In this document: positions 51,332 to 61,480 of the stretch, one piece after another
Layout: the number at the start of each line of letters is the position of its first letter
How positions within the stretch are numbered: position 1 is the stretch's first letter
Assembly: GCA_018398765.1 (NCBI GenBank)
Contig: JAHBMJ010000057.1
Location: forward strand, 75,799-137,278
From: Chromera velia
Taxonomy: Eukaryota; Sar; Chromeraceae
Length of the DNA stretch: 61,480 nucleotides
Direction: 5' to 3'
The notes under the pieces: model-generated
Database searches by the model: none
What the model was told of the DNA's origin: nothing
Seen by the model: the letters and a program-made list of their open reading frames with translations, nothing else
Translations under genes and position numbers: made by a program

Positions 51332-52560
51332 TCCATACACACGGATTTTAAGAGGCATCATCATATACAAACGATTCTGTGAAATGAAGCACTTTGAACT
51401 TGAATAAACTTGAATTGGATAATCCATTGAATAAATTGTTTGCATAGAGCACCCTAGTAAAAAATAAATAACAACTACTAAATGTTATGATACATATCTT
51501 TTATTGTTTAAAATCTAGCTTAAAATCTACCTTGAAAAGTCGATTTATTCCTCCTTCAAATTTGAAAGCTATAAGAATAGTGCAGACTTATAACTGACAA
51601 TATTTTTGTGAATGGTTATAAAAGCATGCCTCTCCAGAGATTGAAGCTTTTGATTTGAAGTGTTGATTAAGGCAGTGTAGTATGGCATCCTAGAAAATGA
51701 CAACTTTTCCTTCCTTAACGTTAAAAGTATCTAGCTAGCTCTAAATATCGATGACGATGGCGCATCATAGTCATAGTCATATTTTTGTGAATGGTTATGA
51801 AAGCAATTTTATAAAAACAATTAAAAATTCTACTAGCAAAATTTAAAAATGGAATTTTAACCTAGATTTTAACATAATGGACTGTGATTTGTATGTTTTT
51901 GAGTAGTTATAAGCCTGATAGTTAGTTAGTTAGAGGATGCCTAACCCCAGTTGGAGCGCTAAGCTCCCGGGCTATGAGATTTTTATTAACTTTAAATTTT
52001 TTTATAATTGTTCACATATACTTATGCTAAATTATGCATTTTTTTTTAAGAAAAGACCTCTTTCCAAAGAAAGTTAGAAAGAAAGTAAAAGAAAATGAAA
52101 TAACATTTCTGATAAAAAGATCAACTTTGATTTTCATCATCATAAACTGTTGTTATCAGTCTATTTATTCGCGTCTCTAGTAGCGTTTATCCCCCATTCA
52201 AATTCTACCTCTACCACTTTGGTAGCTAGTTTGGTAGTTGTTGCTTTTCCATAGGCAAATGTCACACCGCTCCACGGGCATTTATATATCTCCCTGGAAG
52301 AACTCATCGGAAAGATGTCCTTCATACCCTGAGAATTTCTCTCAGAGCGAGTAGGGGAGGCACCGAGAAACACTGACTGTCCCCTTCGCTGTTCCTGTAA
52401 GTAGCAGCCTGCCCCAAGATTCCCTATATGTGTCAGAATTTGCTCCTGGTGTCATGTTTTAAGTTCTGTACGGAATCATCCGAGCGGTACTGCACTGCAC
52501 TGCACTGCTCCGGTGACCGTCACCCATGATCACCCTGTACTTAGCCCTGTACTGGGCAGC
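51332..52560. other. AT-rich intergenic region 3' of QSOX
   Basis: Polyadenylation signal candidate AATAAA at 51403. Beyond it the sequence is AT-rich without recognisable genes. A minus-strand frame at 52161-52373 (70 codons; REIYKCPWSGVTFAYGKATT) could be a terminal exon of the kinase gene but has no family match I can name. Confidence 0.4.
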
Positions 52561-52579
52561 CCCCCCCTCTCTCTTCTCC

Positions 52580-53000
52580 CTCTCCACCCGCATGCCGACT
52601 CCATCTCCCTCTTCATCCGCACGCCGACTCCACCTCCCTCTCCATCCGCACGCCGACTCCACCTCCCTCTCCATCCACACGTCGACTCGCTCTCCCTCTC
52701 CATCCGCACGCCGACTCCATCTCCCTCCACCATCCGCATGCCGACTCCATCTCCCTCTCCATCCGCACGCCGACTCCATCTCCCTCTCCATCTGCACGCC
52801 GACTCCATCTCCCTCTCCATCTGCACGCCGACTCCATCTCCCTCTCCACCTGCACGCCGACTCCATCTCCCTCTCCACCCGCACGCCGACTCCATCTCCC
52901 TCTCCATCAGCACGCCGACTCCATCTCCCTCTCCATCCGCACGCCGACTCCATCTCCCTCTTCCCTCTCCATCCGCACGCCGACTCCATTTCCTTCTCAC
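52580..53000. repeat. 30-bp minisatellite, ~14 copies
   Basis: CGCCGACTCCATCTCCCTCT plus CCATCCGCAC repeated. Period divisible by three, so several long frames on both strands are artefacts. Confidence 0.95.
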
Positions 53001-53335
53001 CCAAAACACACTCCCCCCAACAGTCCCACGAACTCACCTCCCTCCATTCCCACCCAAAACACACTCCCCCCAACAGTCCCACGAACTCACCTCTCTCCAT
53101 TCCCACCCAAAACACACTCCCCCCAACAGTCCCACGAACTCACCTCTCTCCATTCCCACCCAAAACACACTCCCCCGAAAAGTCCCACGAACTCACCTCT
53201 CTCCATTCCCACCCAAAACACACTCCCCTGAAAAGTCCCACGAACTCACCTCTCTCCATTCCCACCCAAAACACACTCCCCCGAAAAGTCCCACGAACTC
53301 ACCTCCCTCCATTCCCACCCATAACACTCCCCCCA
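53000..53335. repeat. 53-bp minisatellite, ~6 copies
   Basis: CATTCCCACCCAAAACACAC plus TCCCCC.AA.AGTCCCACGAACTCACCTCTCTC. It directly abuts the 30-bp array. Confidence 0.95.
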
Positions 53336-53341
53336 AACGGT

Positions 53342-53660
53342 AGCAAGGCACTCAAAAAAATGAGGCAGGCTGGGACACATCAAAGAAGATCATAGACCGG
53401 CGGCAGTCTGGCAGAAGGCAGACAGGCAGGCAGACAGGCAGACGACGGGCAAGCAATCAACCTGGGGATTCGACCAAATGCCCTTTTCCCTCAATTATCT
53501 TAAACCAAGAGTTGTCCTTTTCTGTTTCTTGTTCATTTCTAGATGCAACGAATACGAAGGGAATTCTGAAAGAACGAACAAGAACGAAAGACATACGAAA
53601 GACAATAAGACAAGTGAAAACACAGACGAGGAAAAACGACGAATAGAAAGTAAAATGTCG
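53342..53660. repeat. direct repeat, copy 1 (~300 bp)
   Basis: GCAAGGCACTCAA...GCAGGCTGGGACACATCAAA...CCAAATGCCCTTTTCCCTCA...TTCATTTCTAGATGCAA matches 54546-54850 with small indels. The copies flank the kinase exons at 53690-54417, in what read as two different introns or flanks. Confidence 0.85.
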
Positions 53661-53799
53661 AAGAATAGGAAGAGAGGCTGTCCACACAGCAACTCGTAGA
53701 GCACACAGCCGAGCGACCGCAAGTCTGCTGTTTCGGTGTAGTCACTGTGGCCGTGGGTGGAGACGCCGCTGCGCACCTCGGGAGCCATCGTCTGCAAGG

Positions 53800-54245
53800 A
53801 GACGGGAAGGGAAGGGAAAAAGGGGAAGGGAAAGAGACGGGAAGGGAGGGGAAGAGACGGGAAGGGAAGGGGAAAAGGTGAAGGGAAGGAGGCGGGAAGG
53901 GAGGGGAAGAGACGGGAAGGGAAGGGGAAAAGGTGAAGGGAAAGAGACGGGAAGGGAGGGGAAGAGACGGGAAGGGAGGGGAAGAGACGGGAAGGGAAGG
54001 GGAAAAGGTGAAGGGAAGGAGACGGAAGGGAAGGAAAAAAGGTGAAGGGAAGGAAGGGAAGGAAGGAAAGGAAAAAAGGTGAAGGGAAGGAGAGGGGAAG
54101 GAAAGGAAAAAAGGTGAAGGGAAAAAGACGGGAAGAAAAGGAAAAAAGGTGAAGGGAAGGAAGGGAAGGAAGGAAAGGAAAAAAGGTGAAGGGAAGGAGA
54201 CGGGAAGGAAAGGAAAAAAGGTGACGGGAAGGAGAGGGGAAGGGA
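53800..54245 (-). repeat. GGGAAGGA-type polypurine minisatellite
   Basis: Interrupted GACGGGAAGGGAAGGGGAAA and AAAAAGGTGAAGGGAAGGAG units on the + strand, within the intron between kinase blocks. Confidence 0.93.
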
Positions 54246-54545
54246 AATGCGACTTCACAGTCTGACACACTGACCCTGAACGTACCAACGCCTCTGGTGA
54301 GTCCCCCGCAACTAGCGACGTTGTCGACACACTGCGCCAGACGGGACACACTGCGCCAGACGGAGGTCCCCCCCCCAGCCTCACCGATCCGTCTGCTCCC
54401 ACCACCAGAATGTTCGCCTGCAACCAGTCAGTCGGGGTCATGGCGCGGCGTTCAATGCGTTGCGTAATTCAATGCAGAACTTGGACAGGCAGGAAGGAGA
54501 CAGCTAGAGAAAGCGATGGGCCTGTCAGTATCGTACAAACGGTAG

Positions 54546-54850
54546 CAAGGCACTCAAGAAAGGATCGAGGCAGGCTGGGACACATCAAAGAAGTTCATAG
54601 ACCGGCCGCAGTCTGGCAGAAGGCAGACAGGCAGGCAGGCAGACAGGCAAGCAATCAACCTGGGGATTCGACCAAATGCCCTTTTCCCTCAATTGTCTTA
54701 AACCAAGAGTTGTCTTTTTTGTTTCTTGTTCATTTCTAGATGCAATGAATACGAAGGAAATCCAGAAAGAACGAAAGACAATAACACAAGTGAAAACACA
54801 GACGAGGAAAAACGAAGGATAGAAAGCAAAATGAAAGTCTCTCGACTTCC
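54546..54850. repeat. direct repeat, copy 2 (~300 bp)
   Basis: Second copy of 53342-53660, in the intron between the HRD and the NILV blocks of the kinase. It differs by indels in the CAGGCAGGCAGA tract and a few substitutions. Confidence 0.85.
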
Positions 54851-55373
54851 AGACAGGCTCCTCTTAGAAAATCCCAAGAGGTGCAAAAAGAAAATGAGAA
54901 AAGGCTAGGAAAAGGAGAAAAGGGCACATGCAGAAAGGGACGATAAGGGACGTTCACAGAAAGAGAGAGAGAGAAACCCCACACACAGAGATTCAGAGAG
55001 TCGATTCACCAGCTTCACATCGCGGTGGATGACGCGATTACCATGGAGGAAGCGCAGGGCCTCCGTAACCTGGAGAGCGAACTTCTTCACCTCCTTCAGG
55101 TCTTCTTCATCCATAAGAAACCCACTGCCTTTCTGTCTCCTCCACGTTTGGAGGTCCCGTTCCATCAATTCCATCACAATGAAGAGAGCCCCCCCTGCCC
55201 TTGCGACCAGGTGCGCGTGCAAGATGCGCCGGTGCCTTAGATTGGTTATCAATTGCACCTCCCGGATCAGCTGCTGCACCCACCAGTCGGTCAGGGGCCA
55301 GATTAGGCCAGATCCCCAGGTCAACTCTCTTGACTGCAAGATTGCACTCAGGCTCTCCCACCGTCTCCGCCAA

Positions 55374-56277
55374 AACCTCACAGGCTTTGTGTAAGTTCCC
55401 CTTCCAATCGCGTTGACGCGCAAAACGAAGGTCCTCCCCAGGACCGTCAAGTGGGTCCCGTTGAAGTTTCCCTCAGGGAGAGAGGGCCGCCGTCTCCTCC
55501 CCCCGGTGCCGAGGGCCCCCCGCTCTCCATCCTACCCCTAGATCCAGAAGATCCCAAAACTCCACCGCCACTCATCAGGCTCTTGAGAGAAAGTCCACAA
55601 GAAGGGACTCACGACAGTGATAGAGTCTGGCACTCTCACGGACCAATTCGATTCTGTCTATACAGACACTAATTATTGGCCGTGCCACGGGGTCGATCCC
55701 ACCGAGAGCCGAGCCGGTGTGCGTTTAGTCACTGAAGAATTTGGGTGAAACCTTTTGCCTCTCGCTGATCTCCAGATTCACTCCCCGACCTCCTGGCACT
55801 TTCTAGAGGCGGCAGAAGGCAGTCGGCGAAGGCGCCGAAAGATGCTGAAATTCGTCGATCGACCTGACCAGAAATAGTACCTCCACCATGCTCCACCATA
55901 TTAATATACCTCCACCCGTCTCCATGCATGCGTGCATGCATTTCTGCAAGAGCCCCCCCAACATCCCCCCAACCTTCCAAACAAATTCCATGCAAACATT
56001 CCGCGTGCGAGCGCCTTCGATCCCAGTACGCGTAGGGGGTCTTCTTGCTCTCCTCTCTCATGCAAGCTTCAACAACCTTTTTGATTTTGCCAAAGAGACT
56101 AAAAGCTTGGTTTGGTCGGTCAGTATTCTCTGCTTCTCAGCTTTTTTGCTTCGTCCCTTTTTGTTGACATCGAATTCAATCAGTGAGTCAGGCACTCGGC
56201 CGTCTGACCTTCCTTCTTCCCGAGGCAGACCTTAAGGGAAGGGGAAGGACAGGGAGGCCAATAGGCAGGAGGGAAGA
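55374..56277. other. region between the kinase and the OSCA-like gene
   Basis: The genes are divergent. A minus-strand frame at 55729-56061 (110 codons; HGICLEGWGDVGGALAEMHA) may be an upstream kinase exon but is not recognisable. No promoter element assigned. Confidence 0.4.
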
Positions 56278-59200
56278 ATGTCAAGTGGTGAATCCTCCGG
56301 GGTTCTTTTTACTTTCATTCTAGACTTTGCAATCTTTGGAGTCTCCTTCATAGGATTTCTTTACTTGAGGAGACTGAGAGACGATGATGAGAAAGGTCAG
56401 TCTGCTGTCTTCGGTGGGGTTGTCTCGCGTGCGTGCTCGTGCGCATCTGGGCTCTGTATTTGACATGCTGGGGAATTGAGTCTCTTTCCGTGACCGGTTA
56501 CACGTGAGACGGAAGCAGGACGGGTGGGCACCCTCCGCTTGGTGTCAGGAGCGGGGAGTGACAGCAACCTTCCGGCGTCTCCGGTGCACGTAGAGTTGTG
56601 TGTGAGGGAGTGCTCCCGGGTGATGGTCCATTCGAGAGGGAAAGGAGGGAAAATCATGGTGGCGCGGGTGGGAAAGAAGAGGTAGACTTGGGAGGGTTGG
56701 GAGACGGAGCGGGGTGGGTGGACAGAGTGAAGAGACGGGACTGACAGATAGAGGGACGCATTGTGGGCAGCTCGGGAGAAGAGAAGAGACGGTGGAGAAC
56801 GGGGGACAAATTGTGGGCAGCTTGGGAGAAGAGAAGAGACGGTGGAGAACGGGGGACAAATTGTGGGCAGCTCGGGAGAAGAGAAGAGACGGTGGAGAAC
56901 GGGGGACAAATTGTGGGCAGCTTGGGAGAAGAGAAGAGACGGTGGAGAACGGGGGACAAATTGTGGGCAGCTCGGGAGAAGAGAAGAGACGGTGAAGAAC
57001 GGGGGACAAATTGTGGGCAGCTCGGGAGAAGAGAAGAGACGGTGAAGAACGGGGGACAAATTGTGGGCAGCTCGGGAGAAGAGAAGAGACGGTGAAGAAG
57101 GGGGGACAAATTGTGGGCAGCTCGGGAGAAGAGAAGAGACGGTGAAGAACGGGGGACAAATTGTGGGCAGCTCGGGAGAAGAGAAGAGACGGTGAAGAAG
57201 GGGGGACAAATTGTGGGCAGCTTGGGAGAAGAGAAGAGACGGTGGAGAACGGGGGACAAATTGTGGGCAGCTCGGGAGAAGAGAAGAGACGGTGGAGAAC
57301 GGGGGACAAATTGTGGGCAGCTTGGGAGAAGAGAAGAGACGGTGGAGAACGGGGGACAAATTGTGGGCAGCTCGGGAGAAGAGAAGAGATGGTGAAGAAC
57401 GGGGGACACATTGTGGGCAGCTCGGGAGAAGAGAAGAGACGGTGAAGAACGGGGGACAAATTGTGGGCAGCTCGGGAGAAGAGAAGAGACGGTGAAGAAC
57501 GGGGGACAAATTGTGATGAGTTGAACAAGAAACTTAGGAGACTGAGACAGCTTGACGAGAGAGAGAGACGATAATATTTACCCAGGAAAGGAATGGGAAG
57601 AACAAAGGAGCCCGACTGGAGTGACTTGGAAAGGAAGGAAGGAATAGGATTGAATCTGTGTGTCAGAACTGCGTCGGGGGTGTAGTCGTGAAGTCTTCTC
57701 GGGGAAACCTGCGTTCTCAGTCTGTTGCTGACTATGCGCCCTCTCCCCCCCCCCATCCGATAGTTTTCTTACTGTTCCTTCCGTCTCTTCACGTCCCCAT
57801 CCGTCTCGCCTGCGTCCTTCCACCTGGGTGCTCTTGCTGTCTCCTCTTGCTGTCTCCTCCTGCCACCCTGAGTCTCCCTTTTTCCCGCTTTCCCGATTCC
57901 TCGCTTTCTTCCCTCCTCCACATTGATTCTCTCCTGAGGTTGGTCATTTCGCAAGACACTCACTGACCGACCATGTATGAGAGTGTCGTGCAGGTGCCCC
58001 CCTTCTGAATGCCGAGGGCGGTTTCCTCTCCCCCTCTTCCCTCCATGCCAGCACTGCCGCGTTGAACCGCCAAGACTCTCGGAGCGGCTCGGGATTCTGG
58101 ACCAGTTGGACGAACAGACTCTTCATAGACGACACGCTTTTCGACTCGGCGGATGTCCAGGCATACCTCATCTTCCTCAGAACCTGCATCAAACTATGCG
58201 TCAGCTGTCAGTCAGTCAATGCAGTGACTGCATGTCAGCCATGCAGGTAGCTTTCTTACACAGCTGTTCATTCTGCCGGCCTGCCTTGCAACTTCATTCC
58301 TCGTGATTGATGAAGAGGCAGGGCGCGTTGGAAGGACTGCACAGGGAGGGAAACCAGAGAGGAGCTAGGGGAGAGAAGGAGGTGCATGGAATGGAATTAA
58401 GTCAGATTGATGCAGTGACAGACAGCACACGATAGATATGGATAGACAATCACTCACAGTAGGTTTACCCATTGGATGCACCACTCTCCTCTTCTCCGTT
58501 ACTATTGTGCTTCCTTGCCTTTCCTGTGCGAACGTTCATGTTTCTTTCTTTCTTCTTCCCTCTCCCCTGGCTGCAGTGTCTCTGATCGGGTGCGTCCTCG
58601 TGATTCCCGTCGTCTGGACGGCCCCCAAGGCCCCGGCACAGAAGGACCCGAACGGAGGTGTGGGGGGCCCTGCGGCGTCTCTCTCTCTCCTGTCTGGGCC
58701 CCCTCTACCTCCCTTCGTTGAGTCTCTGGTGGAAGAGAGGAGGCGCCGTGGAAGGGACGGGGAAGAGAAAGGGCCCCAGGAAATGCAGAGTCTGTCGGTG
58801 AGTGCCTCGATGGCTGCTCTGAAGACCATGCACCTGTCTCTGGATGAAACCCCTCAAGCAGAAGAGGACGAGGAGACGGATGTTGCCGTCTCCGTCGCAG
58901 AGGGCAAAACCGCACTCCCATTGGACGGAGACACACTCTTCCGAACACGCCAAGGGTCTCTCTTGAAGCGCGTGGCTGCGGGGCTTGACTTGACAGCTGG
59001 GCCTAGCACGGGTTTGTGGATTTCTTTTGGGGGGGACGGCAGGGGTGACATATCGTTGCCTTCAGAGGACCCCGGTTGGGCCCTCACCGCAGCCCTGTTG
59101 GATCCCGGGGTCTTCCCCCTTCCTGAGGACTCCCCCCCCGTCTCCCTGGCCGCTTCCGAGACGGCAGCGGCGAAAGATACCAAGAAGAAAAAGCCAAAGA

Positions 59201-59469
59201 AGCGCGAGAGAACGCCAAAGAAGACAACAAATAGAGCAAAAGCACAAACAAGGGAGAAAGTGAACAGGCCGGAGAGAAAAGAAGACAGTGCTTCCAAGAA
59301 GAGTGACGATGAATCACCCCCTCCGTCCCAACAGCAACATAAAGAATCACCCCAACAGCACAGAGCCCCCCTAGAGGTCTTAAAGGCCTCTGCAGGAGAG
59401 AGCACACGCAGCCAACCCCACAGTCACTCCCCCTCTTCCTTTCCCTTCACCTCCGAGACCCATCCCCCC
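56278..59469 (+). CDS. OSCA/TMEM63-like membrane protein, 5' part (truncated by NNN)
   Basis: Exons 56278-56395, 57994-58206 and 58577-59469 (open to the N gap), phases 1 and 1. ATG at 56278; TM1 FTFILDFAIFGVSFIGFLYL then RRLRDDDEK; second exon has FWTSWTNRLFIDD, then DSADVQAYLIFLRTCIKLCV; third starts LSLIGCVLVIPVVW. An N-terminal helix with LRR after it, then a W....G/S-x-DA..YL.FLR-type helix and a third helix ending in P, fits OSCA/CSC1/TMEM63 mechanosensitive channels. After that, a long Glu/Lys/Ser-rich segment (KDTKKKKPKKRERTPKK) is unusual for that family. The pore region is outside the window, so the call is tentative. Confidence 0.5.
56755..57512 (+). repeat. 50-bp minisatellite, ~15 copies
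   Basis: ACAAATTGTGGGCAGCTCGG plus GAGAAGAGAAGAGACGGTG.AGAACGGGGG repeated every 50 bp in the first intron of the OSCA-like gene. Long frames on both strands here are artefacts. Confidence 0.95.
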
Positions 59470-61480
59470 NNNGGGGGGATGGGTCTCGGAGGTGAAGGGA
59501 AAGGAAGAGGGGGAGTGACTGTGGGGTTGGCTGCGTGTGCTCTCTCCTGCAGAGGCCTTTAAGACCTCTAGGGGGGCTCTGTGCTGTTGGGGTGATTCTT
59601 TATGTTGCTGTTGGGACGGAGGGGGTGATTCATCGTCACTCTTCTTGGAAGCACTGTCTTCTTTTCTCTCCGGCCTGTTCACTTTCTCCCTTGTTTGTGC
59701 TTTTGCTCTATTTGTTGTCTTCTTTGGCGTTCTCTCGCGCTTCTTTGGCTTTTTCTTCTTGGTATCTTTCGCCGCTGCCGTCTCGGAAGCGGCCAGGGAG
59801 ACGGGGGGGGAGTCCTCAGGAAGGGGGAAGACCCCGGGATCCAACAGGGCTGCGGTGAGGGCCCAACCGGGGTCCTCTGAAGGCAACGATATGTCACCCC
59901 TGCCGTCCCCCCCAAAAGAAATCCACAAACCCGTGCTAGGCCCAGCTGTCAAGTCAAGCCCCGCAGCCACGCGCTTCAAGAGAGACCCTTGGCGTGTTCG
60001 GAAGAGTGTGTCTCCGTCCAATGGGAGTGCGGTTTTGCCCTCTGCGACGGAGACGGCAACATCCGTCTCCTCGTCCTCTTCTGCTTGAGGGGTTTCATCC
60101 AGAGACAGGTGCATGGTCTTCAGAGCAGCCATCGAGGCACTCACCGACAGACTCTGCATTTCCTGGGGCCCTTTCTCTTCCCCGTCCCTTCCACGGCGCC
60201 TCCTCTCTTCCACCAGAGACTCAACGAAGGGAGGTAGAGGGGGCCCAGACAGGAGAGAGAGAGACGCCGCAGGGCCCCCCACACCTCCGTTCGGGTCCTT
60301 CTGTGCCGGGGCCTTGGGGGCCGTCCAGACGACGGGAATCACGAGGACGCACCCGATCAGAGACACTGCAGCCAGGGGAGAGGGAAGAAGAAAGAAAGAA
60401 ACATGAACGTTCGCACAGGAAAGGCAAGGAAGCACAATAGTAACGGAGAAGAGGAGAGTGGTGCATCCAATGGGTAAACCTACTGTGAGTGATTGTCTAT
60501 CCATATCTATCGTGTGCTGTCTGTCACTGCATCAATCTGACTTAATTCCATTCCATGCACCTCCTTCTCTCCCCTAGCTCCTCTCTGGTTTCCCTCCCTG
60601 TGCAGTCCTTCCAACGCGCCCTGCCTCTTCATCAATCACGAGGAATGAAGTTGCAAGGCAGGCCGGCAGAATGAACAGCTGTGTAAGAAAGCTACCTGCA
60701 TGGCTGACATGCAGTCACTGCATTGACTGACTGACAGCTGACGCATAGTTTGATGCAGGTTCTGAGGAAGATGAGGTATGCCTGGACATCCGCCGAGTCG
60801 AAAAGCGTGTCGTCTATGAAGAGTCTGTTCGTCCAACTGGTCCAGAATCCCGAGCCGCTCCGAGAGTCTTGGCGGTTCAACGCGGCAGTGCTGGCATGGA
60901 GGGAAGAGGGGGAGAGGAAACCGCCCTCGGCATTCAGAAGGGGGGCACCTGCACGACACTCTCATACATGGTCGGTCAGTGAGTGTCTTGCGAAATGACC
61001 AACCTCAGGAGAGAATCAATGTGGAGGAGGGAAGAAAGCGAGGAATCGGGAAAGCGGGAAAAAGGGAGACTCAGGGTGGCAGGAGGAGACAGCAAGAGGA
61101 GACAGCAAGAGCACCCAGGTGGAAGGACGCAGGCGAGACGGATGGGGACGTGAAGAGACGGAAGGAACAGTAAGAAAACTATCGGATGGGGGGGGGGAGA
61201 GGGCGCATAGTCAGCAACAGACTGAGAACGCAGGTTTCCCCGAGAAGACTTCACGACTACACCCCCGACGCAGTTCTGACACACAGATTCAATCCTATTC
61301 CTTCCTTCCTTTCCAAGTCACTCCAGTCGGGCTCCTTTGTTCTTCCCATTCCTTTCCTGGGTAAATATTATCGTCTCTCTCTCTCGTCAAGCTGTCTCAG
61401 TCTCCTAAGTTTCTTGTTCAACTCATCACAATTTGTCCCCCGTTCTTCACCGTCTCTTCTCTTCTCCCGAGCTGCCCACA
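57462..61480. repeat. perfect 2,008-bp inverted repeat around NNN
   Basis: Position p pairs with 118942-p: 57462-59469 and 59473-61480 are reverse complements, with only NNN (59470-59472) between. Translations on the two sides are identical. The absence of any difference and a gap exactly at the centre suggest an assembly foldback or an unresolved palindrome at the contig end. Confidence 0.95.
59473..60948 (-). CDS. mirror copy of OSCA-like exons 2 and 3
   Basis: 60948-60736 and 60365-59473 on the minus strand repeat the exons at 57994-58206 and 58577-59469. Probably not a second gene (see inverted repeat). Confidence 0.5.

Larger units (their letters stand above)
53690..55373 (-). pseudogene. 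protein kinase gene, partial and frame-disrupted
   Basis: Minus-strand blocks in order: about 55373-55010 with LAVKRVDL (subdomain II Lys), IREVQLITNLRHRRIL, VMELMERDLQTW, and VIHRDVKL before a GTGAAT donor at 55009; 54417-54275 with ANILVVGADGSVRLG then RLAQCVDNVASC and GLTRGVGTF; 53791 to about 53690 with TMAPEVRSG and DLRSLGCVLYELLCGQPL. So HRD, N, APE and DxxSxG are visible. Lesions: the AVK frame and the IREV frame differ, and a 9-G run plus a 19-bp tandem duplication sits where DFG should be (DLR-like). Without these it would be a normal Ser/Thr-kinase-type fold. N-terminus and subdomains X-XI not found. Confidence 0.6.

Noticed and set aside
52459..53395. Long frames on both strands as proline- or arginine-rich proteins
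   Set aside because: They are read-throughs of the 30-bp and 53-bp arrays.
55670..55725. tRNA-like GGGTCGATCCC string
   Set aside because: No matching acceptor, D or anticodon arms could be built around it.
56397..57756. 370-403 codon minus-strand frames rich in LPTICPPF
   Set aside because: Translation of the 50-bp minisatellite; the repeat shifts frame each unit, giving periodic artefact proteins.
59473..61480. Second, oppositely oriented OSCA-like gene
   Set aside because: Exact mirror of 57462-59469 centred on NNN; more likely an assembly foldback.

Overview
This is a nuclear eukaryotic window. Protein-coding exons are mostly small, with GT..AG introns, acceptors that are usually TGCAG, and introns packed with minisatellites. 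The EGF- and PAN/apple-rich surface protein, the intron style and the frequency of simple repeats fit a chromerid alveolate. Chromera velia is my best guess, by inference only; no ribosomal or organellar marker is present. There are no bacterial features such as operons, ribosome binding sites or CRISPR arrays.

Layout. 1-1140 holds minisatellites and 1140-2070 shows no gene. 2071-37230 (+) is one giant gene that I resolve into about 63 exons whose lengths sum to 13,815 nt, a multiple of three (about 4,604 codons). It encodes a signal peptide, three repeats of a NVT/VxYxAxE domain, 38 EGF modules, 8 PAN/apple modules in four tandem pairs, a Ser/Thr-rich stalk with a GPS-like motif, a transmembrane helix, a roughly 1,200-residue acidic then RRSST-rich (probably cytoplasmic) segment, and at least four more hydrophobic helices. 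This is a polycystin/adhesion-receptor-like layout built with apicomplexan-type adhesive modules. 37231-46107 is AT-rich and transposon-rich. It holds an 1,883-bp element with long terminal inverted repeats and an 8-bp target duplication, a degenerate minus-strand ORF cluster, and a frameshifted minus-strand NTPase plus nuclease-like gene of Crinkler/RHS type with eight copies of a 59-bp hairpin satellite upstream. 46108-51331 (+) is an apparently intact 8-exon quiescin sulfhydryl oxidase (QSOX; 711 codons). 52560-54250 is minisatellite DNA that also carries part of a minus-strand protein kinase gene (to about 55,400) with disrupted frames. 56278-59469 (+) is the 5' part of a membrane protein resembling OSCA/TMEM63 channels, cut off by NNN. 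59473-61480 is the exact reverse complement of 57462-59469, most likely an assembly foldback.

Main discovery candidate. Many exon edges in both large genes carry a direct duplication of about 30-55 bp that includes the splice site, and the two copies are separated by a short palindromic (hairpin-capable) insert. One insert family has arms like TGCATTTATTTTCATACAGA / TCTGTATGAAAATAAATGCA. A second uses TTGACGCACGCAA / TTGCGTGCGTCAA, and a third is AT-rich. I find about a dozen such exon edges plus intronic examples, and several have grown into tandem arrays. One copy of the duplicated splice site gives the correct frame; where I checked the other copy, it gives a frameshift or stop. I propose that these are small introner-like elements (or a hairpin-templated duplication process) that enlarge introns, shift their borders and seed minisatellites. 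A second genome-style signal is that many donors are expanded into in-register (GTNA)n or (GTGN)n tetranucleotide repeats.
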